Shown in pieces: positions 1-6,565 of a stretch of DNA of 11,848 bases. A program made the position numbers and the translations under genes. A model generated the notes under the pieces. It made no database searches. It was not told the DNA's origin and saw only the letters and a program-made list of their open reading frames with translations. Every line of letters starts with the position of its first letter. The first letter of the stretch is position 1. The stretch is from assembly GCA_035628645.1 (NCBI GenBank), contig DASPJL010000193.1, forward strand, positions 1 through 11,848, written 5' to 3'. Origin of the DNA: DASPJL01 sp035628645. Lineage in GTDB: Bacteria > Bacteroidota > Bacteroidia > Cytophagales > Cyclobacteriaceae.

Positions 1-88
1 AGAAACACTTTTACTTACTCACTCTTTGTTAAATAATTGATTGGGTAGAGTTTTGGATATTAGCGTTATATTTTTTTTGAATACTCAT

Positions 89-152
89 CTCACAGATTTC
101 ACAGATTTACACAGAAAAGGAAATAATCCGTGAAAATCCGGTAATCTGTGAG
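89..152. repeat. Inverted repeat in repeat copy 1
   Basis: CTCACAGATT at 89-98 is the exact reverse complement of AATCTGTGAG at 143-152. Inside the left arm the word CACAGATTT occurs twice in a row (91-99, 100-108), followed by a CACAGA (110-115). The right arm, read on the other strand, carries related words (CACAGATTACCGGATT, then CACGGAT). The element is therefore an iterated 9-mer arranged head to head, and it could form a long imperfect hairpin in RNA or single-stranded DNA. Confidence 0.8.
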
Positions 153-238
153 AAATACTTTTACTTACTCACTCTTTGTTAAATAATTGATTGGGTTGGT
201 TTTAGATATTAATAGTTATTTTCTTTTTGAATACTCAT

Positions 239-303
239 CTCACAGATTTCACAGATTTACACAGAAAAGGAAATAATCCGTGAGAATCCGGGTAATCTGT
301 GAG
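239..303. repeat. Inverted repeat in repeat copy 2
   Basis: This is the same palindromic module as in copy 1: CTCACAGATT at 239-248 and its exact reverse complement AATCTGTGAG at 294-303, around the same iterated CACAGATTT words. It lies directly downstream of the stop codon of the minus-strand exporter gene, so it would be transcribed into that mRNA's 3' end and might protect or terminate it. No uridine tract makes it a clear intrinsic terminator. Confidence 0.75.
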
Positions 304-315
304 AAATACTTTTAC

Positions 316-1059
316 TTACTCACCCAGAGCTTGCACCAGTAATAAAATACCTATACCTACCAAGCCAATATAGACATAGTTTAAAAATTCTTGTCCTTTA
401 AGGCGATGATTGATTACTCTACCTAAGAATATCGCCGGGATCATTGCTGGCAGGCTTATTAAAAAATAATGAGTCACGGTAGAAATCCAAAGGCCTTGAA
501 ACCAATAACCCAGCATACCGATAAGGCTGGCAGGTAGAAAATATCCTTGTAAAGTAGCCCGAAAATGCTGAGCTGACCATTGACGCATCGAGCCATATAC
601 TACTAATGGTGGCCCGTTTAATCCGTAGGCCCCACCAAAAACTCCCGCAAGTAATCCACACCCTGAAAGCCACAACATGCTATCTGATTTCAACAGAATA
701 CTTTTTTTGCCAAACAAAGAGTATGTGGAGAAGGCAATAATAAGCAAACCCAAACCGGCTTTTGCAATTTGCTCATCGCCGGATACTAGCAGCAGAAGCC
801 CTAATGGTATTCCTAAAAGCGTAAAGAAAATTAACCACCCGGCGCTTCGGATATGGATTTTTTTCCAATCCTGTGCTACTACTACCCCAGCAACAAAAAT
901 GGACATAAGCACAGAAAGAGGAACGGCGATTTCAAGTGGTATGCGAAGCGCAAGCAACGGTACCGCAACAAGCGATTCCCCAAACCCGAAAGTGGAACGA
1001 ACGAGTGTAGCAAGAAACACAACAACCAAGATATAAATGCTAATAGACTCTAAGATCAT
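316..1059 (-). CDS. TauE/SafE-family membrane exporter (sulfite exporter-like)
   Basis: This is a 247-aa, very hydrophobic inner-membrane protein with about seven to eight predicted membrane segments. It has the two half-repeat signatures of the TauE/SafE family (PF01925): FGFGESLVAVP at residues 24-34 and GGAYGLNGPPLVVY at 142-155, followed by the MRQWSAQHFRATLQGYF stretch at 158-174. Family members move sulfite, sulfoacetate or other small sulfur-containing or organic anions across the cytoplasmic membrane; the substrate here cannot be read from sequence. Length is normal for the family. The start is the ATG at 1057-1059, with no convincing ribosome-binding site. The gene begins 35 nt after the stop of the PAS-LuxR gene on the same strand, with no terminator seen between them, so co-transcription is likely. 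Its TAA (316-318) lies inside the third copy of the tandem repeat. Confidence 0.85.
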   Translation of the reverse strand: MILESISIYILVVVFLATLVRSTFGFGESLVAVPLLALRIPLEIAVPLSVLMSIFVAGVVVAQDWKKIHIRSAGWLIFFTLLGIPLGLLLLVSGDEQIAKAGLGLLIIAFSTYSLFGKKSILLKSDSMLWLSGCGLLAGVFGGAYGLNGPPLVVYGSMRQWSAQHFRATLQGYFLPASLIGMLGYWFQGLWISTVTHYFLISLPAMIPAIFLGRVINHRLKGQEFLNYVYIGLVGIGILLLVQALGE

Positions 1060-1094
1060 TTGAATGCTATTGATCCAAAAAAAAAATCAAACCA

Positions 1095-1874
1095 CTATAT
1101 CCAACCCTCCTGAATACACTTTGCTACCAATTGCGGAATGTTTTTGCATTCGGATTTGGAGAGCGCATTTTTACGGTGTGTCTTAACGGTATCTTCTGAT
1201 ATAAATAATGCTTTTGAAATCTCAATTGAGCTTAAACCCTCAGAAATTAGTTTAATAACCTCCATTTCTCTCTTTGTTAAAGGGAGTTTGTCATCCAAAG
1301 AAATCGGATTGGGATTATACACATCGATGTTCAGATAAGAAGGTTCATCCATGATCCCAATCAAAGACGCCTTGAAATTATTTTTTGTTGTCAGGTGGTT
1401 AATGTTGGTGTGGATGTTTAATGACTTGGCAAAGCCTCCTTCTTTATCAGTAGTAAGTATTATTGCCTGATGTTGAAAGAGCTGATAGGTGTCATCCGCA
1501 GTTTTAAACCTGAAACAATAACTCATTTTATACTTTGTTGCTTTTTCCGGACCAATCTGATTGTATAGAAAATCAATTACTGTAGATTCTGCTTTTGCTA
1601 CGTACTCCATATCCTCCGGATGGATCCTTCCAATTATATCATCAAAACTAACCTCGTCTGGTTCAAATCCCAGAATTTTTTTTATTCCCGGATTCATATA
1701 TTTTATCTGTCTATCATAAAAATCCACTATGTAAAAATAGAATGGTCCCGGACAAAAGATGGAAGCCATTAGTTCATCAAAGCTTTTTTTGTCTAGTTCC
1801 GTATTTTCCTTGGTAATAACATGTGCTGATTTATTCCAGACAGAATGCAATAATTCTTGATTTCGCTGACCCAT
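1095..1874 (-). CDS. PAS-LuxR transcriptional regulator
   Basis: This is a 259-aa cytoplasmic DNA-binding protein. Residues about 42-165 form a PAS-like sensor: FYFYIVDFYDRQIKYMNPG near 45-63, then GFEPDEVSFDDIIGRIHPED at 69-88, typical of the PAS_3 fold, and the later beta strands FRFKTADDTYQLFQHQAII. Residues 197-255 are a LuxR/GerE helix-turn-helix with the family hallmarks LTKREMEVIKLISEG and ISEDTVKTHRKNALSKS. There is no receiver domain and no kinase, so it looks like a one-component regulator whose signal is sensed by the PAS domain. Ligand or cofactor is unknown. The exporter gene lies 35 nt downstream and is its most likely target or co-transcribed partner. The oxidoreductase gene ends 150 nt upstream on the same strand. 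The start is the ATG at 1872-1874; no clear Shine-Dalgarno is present. Confidence 0.87.
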   Translation of the reverse strand: MGQRNQELLHSVWNKSAHVITKENTELDKKSFDELMASIFCPGPFYFYIVDFYDRQIKYMNPGIKKILGFEPDEVSFDDIIGRIHPEDMEYVAKAESTVIDFLYNQIGPEKATKYKMSYCFRFKTADDTYQLFQHQAIILTTDKEGGFAKSLNIHTNINHLTTKNNFKASLIGIMDEPSYLNIDVYNPNPISLDDKLPLTKREMEVIKLISEGLSSIEISKALFISEDTVKTHRKNALSKSECKNIPQLVAKCIQEGWI

Positions 1875-2024
1875 ATTATTTTCTCAACTGTCCCAAATTT
1901 CGCTATATAATTTTAACCTTTCAATTTTATACGTTCAGAAAGTCTAAAAGTGCATGTAATAGCCGTTAAAAAGGATATGACTTACTGTCTGTTGACATTG
2001 ACAATTTTCATCTCCCTACTTTCA
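1875..2024. promoter_or_regulatory. Intergenic region upstream of the PAS-LuxR gene
   Basis: These 150 bp lie between two minus-strand genes and should hold the 3' end of the oxidoreductase message and, if the regulator has its own promoter, that promoter. I found no convincing TTTG / TAnnTTTG pair, hairpin terminator or small gene here. Confidence 0.3.
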
Positions 2025-3560
2025 CTATCCCAGCTTTTCCTTCAGATGATCGGAAAGGCGAAGGGTAAGAGCGAGGAGTGTTAATGTAGGATTTGCTGCT
2101 CCTGCAGTGGAGTAGCATCCGGTACTCGCAATATAAAGGTTGTCAATTCCATGCACTTTGCAGTTGGCGTCTACCACTCCTTCCTTAGGGTTTTCGTTCA
2201 TTTTTGTAGTACCCATATGATGCCAGCCTGCACTTAGAAACTCCGGCCAGGAAGTATCATTATCCAACAGCCAGTCCATTATTTTTACACGGCCAACTCT
2301 GGTTCGTCCTGCCTCTTGTCCGATAAGCTCGTACAGTTTACGAATACTGTCTTTTTCAAAACTGGTAAGTTTCCAGTCAAGAGTGATTCGTGGGATTCCC
2401 ATTTCATCTTTTTCCTGATTAAGAAAGACCCTTGAATTTGGATTAGGCGATTGCTCCATCCGGGTAAATAGTTCGAAGACTTTCAGATCAGCAGGTTTGT
2501 ATTTTATGGTTGTGGTATCAGCTTTTGCTTTGTCCCATTTTTCCATTCTTTCAATGGAAGCAGCCGCATCATCGGGGAACCAATCGATTGCCGCTTTTTC
2601 ATTTTCAGCAATTGTTTTCGGAGTCATGGAAGTCGTCCCATTAAGGACGTGGTGCTCTTGCTGCCATTGTTCGCTAAGTGCAAGTTCGCCTCTTGCCCGG
2701 ATCCTGGCAAAGTCCAGCAGGTACATGCTCATTTCCCTTTCAGAAGCCATCACCAGATCCGCAGATTTTACCTCCAGATGTTCCATGAAATACCTTCCTA
2801 CAAGGTCGTTGTCGTTTCCAAGTCCTTTTGGCGCTTGTTTATTTGAGGCCAGTAGCATCCGAGCATTCTGAATGGCTCCGCAAGCCATCACAAAAGCCTT
2901 TGCTTTTACATAATATTTCTTGCCATCCAGACTTTGCACTTGTATTTTTTTTACATTGGAAACTTCCGGGTTGGTTTCTATATTGGTGAGATTGGCATAC
3001 GTATACAAATGAACACTTTTTGCCTTTAAAATGTCTTCTCTGTATTTTGTGCCAAATCGGGTAGGCGGGCTAAACTGCCACATTTTAGTCCAAGCTTTAT
3101 TTTTATCTAACGGAAGGAGAACCATGTTCGGCGCTTGTCTTTGCCAATAACTTGTATCAAAGTCAGGCGTTGGAAGCTCTACCAACTTATAGGCCTTTTT
3201 GTAATATGGATCAAGGTCGTTATAACTGATCGGCCAGCCACTATGTTCTACCCAATCTCTTTTTTTAAAATCTATTGGGTCATAAGGTGCACACCAACCT
3301 GCCCAATGTCCGGTAGTTCCACCGAAGAAGTGTAAACGGGCAGAGTTTAAGGGATAGTATCGCTGTCCAATGCTTTCGCCCTTGTAGAGATTTTGCATTT
3401 CAGCTTCTACGTTGAAACCTCCTCCTTCAAGGAGAATTACTCTTTTTGTGGAGTTTGCCCACTCAAGAGCCATTGAAATACCTGCTGCTCCGGCGCCAAT
3501 TATACAAAGATCACCTTCTATTTCCGACCCGTTTTGCAGAGTGCGTATGTCTATATGCAT
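2025..3560 (-). CDS. GMC-family FAD-dependent oxidoreductase, catalytic subunit
   Basis: This 511-aa protein is complete for the GMC (glucose-methanol-choline) family and closest in layout to the large subunits of membrane-bound sugar/polyol dehydrogenases. The FAD-binding Rossmann motif GAGAAG is at residues 22-27, with the acidic end of the fold at LLEGG (43-47). GGTTGHWAGW at 80-89 is the second FAD-contact region. EQSPNPNSRVFL (369-380) opens the C-terminal domain. AGWHHMGTTKM (444-454) carries the candidate catalytic His448, and GAANPTLT (487-494) supplies Asn490 as the partner residue. It should oxidise an alcohol, sugar or sugar acid and pass electrons to a carrier; the substrate is unknown. 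There is no N-terminal signal peptide. The gene immediately upstream (44 nt gap) encodes a small Tat-leader protein, so the enzyme is probably exported folded, with that partner. Confidence 0.88.
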   Translation of the reverse strand: MHIDIRTLQNGSEIEGDLCIIGAGAAGISMALEWANSTKRVILLEGGGFNVEAEMQNLYKGESIGQRYYPLNSARLHFFGGTTGHWAGWCAPYDPIDFKKRDWVEHSGWPISYNDLDPYYKKAYKLVELPTPDFDTSYWQRQAPNMVLLPLDKNKAWTKMWQFSPPTRFGTKYREDILKAKSVHLYTYANLTNIETNPEVSNVKKIQVQSLDGKKYYVKAKAFVMACGAIQNARMLLASNKQAPKGLGNDNDLVGRYFMEHLEVKSADLVMASEREMSMYLLDFARIRARGELALSEQWQQEHHVLNGTTSMTPKTIAENEKAAIDWFPDDAAASIERMEKWDKAKADTTTIKYKPADLKVFELFTRMEQSPNPNSRVFLNQEKDEMGIPRITLDWKLTSFEKDSIRKLYELIGQEAGRTRVGRVKIMDWLLDNDTSWPEFLSAGWHHMGTTKMNENPKEGVVDANCKVHGIDNLYIASTGCYSTAGAANPTLTLLALTLRLSDHLKEKLG

Positions 3561-3604
3561 GTATTAGTCTTAAGTAAATATATAAGTAAGGAGACTTAAA
3601 AGAA

Positions 3605-4000
3605 CTAAATTGGTTTTTCGGAATGGATAATAGAGTAAAGGGCACATTGTCGTGCTTCAGTAATTGACAGAACCCAGCCATTTATAATTACAGTATTTCC
3701 CAATTCAAAATCCTTTTCTACAAGCTGTTCCAGGTCCTGGTTTCTTTTTGTAAGGGTAGTTTTCAATGTCCTCTTATTATCCTCGTCGGGAAAGTGATAA
3801 CGGTAAATTTTTCCTACCGTTAATACTTCTTCCTTATTCTCTATAAAAGACAAAAGATTAGGGTCTGCAATTGCGGCTTCGGGTAATGTTAAATTTTGTG
3901 ATTGTACTGATAATGGTAAGCTAGCGGTAATAAATCCCGCAACTGTATATTGGATGAATTTTCTTCGTTCCATTTTAAGATCAGGGTTTTTAATAGCCAT
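3605..4000 (-). CDS. Small Tat-signal partner subunit of the GMC oxidoreductase
   Basis: This 131-aa protein has a twin-arginine leader: ERRKFIQ at residues 11-17 (Arg12, Arg13), a moderately hydrophobic stretch to about residue 32, then a polar mature region. The mature part ends with GWVLSITEARQCALYSI (108-124), which I recognise as typical of small proteins encoded beside GMC oxidoreductases. They are similar in position and role to the gluconate 2-dehydrogenase subunit 3 or sorbitol/fructose dehydrogenase small subunits, though sequence similarity to those was not checked. It probably escorts the signal-less catalytic subunit through the Tat pore and stays bound in the periplasm. It precedes the GMC gene by 44 nt, consistent with an operon. 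An alternative start at 3971-3973 (Met10, MERRKF) would give a more compact leader; neither start has a clear ribosome-binding site. Confidence 0.72.
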   Translation of the reverse strand: MAIKNPDLKMERRKFIQYTVAGFITASLPLSVQSQNLTLPEAAIADPNLLSFIENKEEVLTVGKIYRYHFPDEDNKRTLKTTLTKRNQDLEQLVEKDFELGNTVIINGWVLSITEARQCALYSIIHSEKPI

Positions 4001-4044
4001 TGAATTTACTATTTATTCGGAAAAGGGGAAAGCCTTTATTTCCT

Positions 4045-4076
4045 GAATTGAAATTAAAATATGTAAGAATTGAAAT
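4045..4076. promoter_or_regulatory. Possible operator: 10-bp direct repeat at 22-bp spacing
   Basis: The word GAATTGAAAT occurs exactly at 4045-4054 and again at 4067-4076, start to start 22 bp, about two turns of the helix. It lies 45-76 bp upstream of the Tat-partner gene start, in the 155-bp gap that must carry that operon's promoter. Same-face direct repeats are a common operator layout, but the region is AT-rich and a chance match is possible. No good TTTG / TAnnTTTG promoter was found in the gap. Confidence 0.3.
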
Positions 4077-4155
4077 GGAATAAATTGCAGCAGGTGTGCA
4101 AAAGCTTATTACAGCAATGGGGTTTTATTTGAAGGTAAGCCGAAAACGTCCCTAT

Positions 4156-5661
4156 TCAATTTATCTTATAAATATAAGCCCGGTCGTTTGCCTGGAATTT
4201 GGGATTGAGTTTCAATAAAAGTTCATCAATGAAGCTACCATCAATTACCGTTTTTTGGGTTATATCAGGGAAAAGCGTTTTTATTCTTTGTATCCTTTTT
4301 TCCAGGTCTTTATCTCCAAAAAGAACAATATAGTTAGGTGGTGTTTTTCCAATATATTTTATGTCTCTTTTTAATCTTCTTAAAGAAGACTTGCTGCTTA
4401 ATTCATAGGTATTGTACCATTTATCCAGGTAAAAGAGAGGAGGAAAGGGAACACGGTCCCTATAGGATTCCAATAAGGCATATTCGAAATCATTCTGATT
4501 GTGCAAATAGTACATAGCTTCCACACGGCTTCGTTTGGAGTAGGTGAAAGAATAAAATAGTAGTGCAATGGTATTAACAATCCAGAAGTAGGTCCAGACG
4601 GCATTTAGAAATTTTGGATGTCTTCTCCAGTAAACAGACCGCTTTACAAACTCCTGCCATCCAATTACTCCAAGTAATACAATAAATGGAATTAGGGGAA
4701 AGATAAACCGTTCCTGTTTATTTGGAAATAAAGAATGAAAGAATAAAAATATCAATACAGGCCAGAATATTTCCCCAACCTTTCTCCAGCTTTTTAAAAA
4801 ACCCCATACAAAAATCAGGGAAGCAGGCGGTCCCAAATAAGCAACAAGCGTTAAAATATGCTGATACCATGGAGCGGTAATAAAAGCATTGGCATGTTGT
4901 GAATTATAAAGATAATAAGCGTGCAAAGAGGCAAAAGGATAGCCCCACGCAAACCAGTCCAATACCCCCTGAAGCGTAAAAACAAATACAATAAAAGAAA
5001 AGGAAGAATATAGCAGCGATTTCCAATCCTTTTGAAAGAAAAGAACCAATCCAAGTCCGGCAGGGAAAAAGAGTGTTTGATAACGAAAGGTAAAAGCCAC
5101 GGCAAAAAGAGCGCCGCTTATAATTAAATACCTTTTATAGTTTCTTGATATTCTGGATTTATATAAATAATAAAAACCCATTAATAAAGGTGGAATACAG
5201 GTAATTTCCCGAAGGTTTCGTACGCTTAGGAATGGGAGGCACCATAAAGTTGCAAGGATTATTCCTACGATACTTGCCGTCTTTTTATCGCTTATTTGGA
5301 GCGCTATTTTATAACCAAAGTATACAATTAATAAGGAATATAAGGCATGGATCATTCGCACAAAATACATTTTTGTTTGAGGATCCGTTATGCCAATTGC
5401 CTCAAAAAAGGAAAACAAAAGGTAGTGAAGACCAGGATAAATAAGGCTATGCAGAGAGGGTTTCCCGAGATCGAACCATTGAGGAATACCTTCCACCCAT
5501 TTTTGCGCCACTTCTATTACTAAGAAATGATCGTCGTGCATTCCATAGCCCTTTGAAAAAATAGCTGATAGTATTCTTAAGATTGCTGCAATAATTATTA
5601 TCAATTGCAAAGGCCTGTAATTCCACCAAAATAATATTTGCAAATAAAGACTTCTAATCAT
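4156..5661 (-). CDS. GT-C fold glycosyltransferase, GT22 (Alg9/PIG-B)-like
   Basis: This 501-aa polytopic membrane protein has roughly nine to eleven hydrophobic segments up to about residue 375 and a soluble C-terminal tail of about 125 residues. Features resembling the GT22 mannosyltransferases are present in order. MHDDHF at 41-46 sits in the first extracytoplasmic loop, with the acidic pair Asp43/Asp44 as candidate catalytic base. HSLIYPGLHY is at 71-80, VRNLRE at 147-152, LDWFAWGYPF then HAYYLYN at 234-253, and HSLFPNKQERFIFPLIPF at 309-326. The enzyme should transfer a sugar from a polyprenyl-phosphate donor on the periplasmic side, perhaps to a lipid-linked glycan or a surface polysaccharide; donor and acceptor are unknown. 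A GT39/PMT or ArnT-type assignment is possible, as GT-C families share this topology. It is transcribed away from the HAD phosphatase gene. The start is the ATG at 5659-5661. Confidence 0.72.
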   Translation of the reverse strand: MIRSLYLQILFWWNYRPLQLIIIIAAILRILSAIFSKGYGMHDDHFLVIEVAQKWVEGIPQWFDLGKPSLHSLIYPGLHYLLFSFFEAIGITDPQTKMYFVRMIHALYSLLIVYFGYKIALQISDKKTASIVGIILATLWCLPFLSVRNLREITCIPPLLMGFYYLYKSRISRNYKRYLIISGALFAVAFTFRYQTLFFPAGLGLVLFFQKDWKSLLYSSFSFIVFVFTLQGVLDWFAWGYPFASLHAYYLYNSQHANAFITAPWYQHILTLVAYLGPPASLIFVWGFLKSWRKVGEIFWPVLIFLFFHSLFPNKQERFIFPLIPFIVLLGVIGWQEFVKRSVYWRRHPKFLNAVWTYFWIVNTIALLFYSFTYSKRSRVEAMYYLHNQNDFEYALLESYRDRVPFPPLFYLDKWYNTYELSSKSSLRRLKRDIKYIGKTPPNYIVLFGDKDLEKRIQRIKTLFPDITQKTVIDGSFIDELLLKLNPKFQANDRAYIYKIN

Positions 5662-5837
5662 TGGCAGAATAGGAATACTTTTTCAAAGAAATAAAAATTA
5701 ATAAAGGTAAATTTCCTGCAATATTATGCGAGTGCAAATATATGTTCTAAACTTAACATACCTCATTTTCCCAATCCAGCTTCAAATGCTATTTTATATT
5801 AGTTTTATGTTTTTTTAGAATAGAAGGTTATTATATT
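5662..5837. promoter_or_regulatory. Divergent intergenic region, promoters inferred
   Basis: This 176-bp AT-rich gap separates two genes transcribed in opposite directions, so it should carry a promoter for each. On the minus strand a TTTG followed about 22 nt later by TATGTTAA loosely resembles the Bacteroidota pattern TTTG / TAnnTTTG. On the plus strand only a TAGTTTTA word shortly before the phosphatase gene is similar, and no matching upstream element was seen. No RNA gene or operator is evident. Confidence 0.4.
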
Positions 5838-6353
5838 ATGAATAAATGTGTTTTTTTAGACCGCGATGGGGTATTAAATGAAGAAATCGGAAGATATGTG
5901 TGGCAGGTCTGTGATTTTGAAATCCGGCCAGGTATTATTGACCTGCTTAAATTTTTTAAGAGTAAGGGGTATTTATTGATAGTAATTACAAATCAAGGTG
6001 GAATTGCAAGAGGAATGTATACCCACGAAGATGTAAAAAAATGCCATGATCACTTTCAAAAAGAATGCGGAAATTTGATAGATGCTTTTTACTATTCCCC
6101 CTACCAAAATTCCTTTTCCGCCTCGTTAGGCGCTAAGCCGGGAACCTTGCTTTTTGAAAGGGCCATCGCTAAATATAATATTGACCCTACTGCTTCCTGG
6201 ATGATAGGCGATAAAGACAGAGACATTCTTCCGGCAACTAAACTTGGCATTAAAACCATTCGGTTGATAACGAAAGATGAAGAACAGGAACCGAGGATAG
6301 CGGACTTCACCCTTCAAGCCCTCAAAGAAGTCAAAGAGGTAATTCTTAACTAA
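5838..6353 (+). CDS. HAD-IIIA phosphatase, GmhB/HisB-N-like
   Basis: This is a 171-aa cytoplasmic HAD hydrolase. Motif I is FLDRDGVLNE (residues 6-15), with Asp8 the nucleophile and Asp10 the acid/base. Motif II is ITNQGGIARGM (50-60) with Thr51. Motif III is the lysine of AKPG (Lys100). Motif IV is GDKDRDI (124-130) with Asp125 and Asp129. This pattern is that of D-glycero-D-manno-heptose-1,7-bisphosphate 7-phosphatase and histidinol-phosphatase. The region where classical GmhB has its zinc-binding Cys/His loop reads YYSPYQNSFSASLGAKPG (85-102) and has no cysteine; the usual Arg before Lys-Pro is Ala99. I therefore do not assign gmhB firmly: it may act on another sugar phosphate. A heptose or nucleotide-sugar role would fit the divergent membrane glycosyltransferase. 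The start is the ATG at 5838. Confidence 0.82.
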   Translation: MNKCVFLDRDGVLNEEIGRYVWQVCDFEIRPGIIDLLKFFKSKGYLLIVITNQGGIARGMYTHEDVKKCHDHFQKECGNLIDAFYYSPYQNSFSASLGAKPGTLLFERAIAKYNIDPTASWMIGDKDRDILPATKLGIKTIRLITKDEEQEPRIADFTLQALKEVKEVILN

Positions 6354-6409
6354 CCGGTTTGGAAGTGCAGATTTATTACATTAGTTCGTTAAATGCATTA
6401 AACCAAGGA

Positions 6410-6434
6410 CGGTTATAAAATTTTTTATAAGCCG
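6410..6434 (+). terminator. AT-rich hairpin after the phosphatase gene (weak terminator)
   Basis: CGGTTATAAA (6410-6419) can pair with TTTATAAGCCG (6424-6434), with one bulged G and a four-base loop. It lies 57 nt after the phosphatase stop. The stem is weak and there is no T tract directly after it, so termination is only a possibility. Confidence 0.3.
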
Positions 6435-6497
6435 TTAAAAGAGATTTATTTATGCAATCGATTGATAAAGAAAATCTTGAAAAAAAATTAAAAATTG

Positions 6498-6529
6498 ATT
6501 GTTTTATTACTGCCCGTAATTTAATTTAG
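6498..6529 (+). promoter_or_regulatory. Candidate Bacteroidota-type promoter for the sigma factor
   Basis: ATTG at 6498-6501 and TAATTTAG at 6522-6529 each differ by one base from the Bacteroidota primary-sigma elements TTTG and TAnnTTTG and are 20 nt apart. Transcription would start near 6536, about 30 nt before the first possible start codon of the ECF sigma factor. The match was made by eye in a very AT-rich gap, so it is tentative. The rest of the 212-bp gap shows only the hairpin near 6410-6434. Confidence 0.33.
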
Positions 6530-6565
6530 TTCACCCTTCAAAAAAATAATTTTATTTCTAAGTAA

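Larger units (their letters stand above)
1..323. repeat. Tandem ~150-bp repeat, two full copies plus a 22-bp third
   Basis: Copy 1 spans 1-150, copy 2 spans 151-301, and a third start spans 302-323 before the sequence diverges. All begin AGAAA(C/T)ACTTTTACTTACT. Copies 1 and 2 are roughly 90 percent identical by eye. The differences cluster in the T-rich middle (46-75 versus 196-225), with a one-base insertion near the end of copy 2. The second half of each unit is nearly identical. Copy 1 may begin before the window. The third copy covers the last bases of the exporter gene, including its stop codon. No open frame of note runs through the region and no CRISPR-like spacing is present. Similar CACAGATTT-rich intergenic repeats occur, as I recall, in many Bacteroidota genomes, but this is from memory. 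Confidence 0.9.

Noticed and set aside
1..323. CRISPR array.
   Set aside because: There are only two units of about 150 bp with no short repeat/variable spacer alternation and no cas genes nearby.
1060..1094. TTGAT/ATCAA around an A tract between the LuxR and exporter genes, considered as a terminator.
   Set aside because: Five-base AT stem with a ten-base loop is too weak to support termination.
6452..6529. Small open frame of 25 codons (begins MQSIDKENLEKK) between the phosphatase and the sigma factor.
   Set aside because: It is very short, AT-rich, has no ribosome-binding site and overlaps the candidate sigma-factor promoter; a chance frame is more likely.
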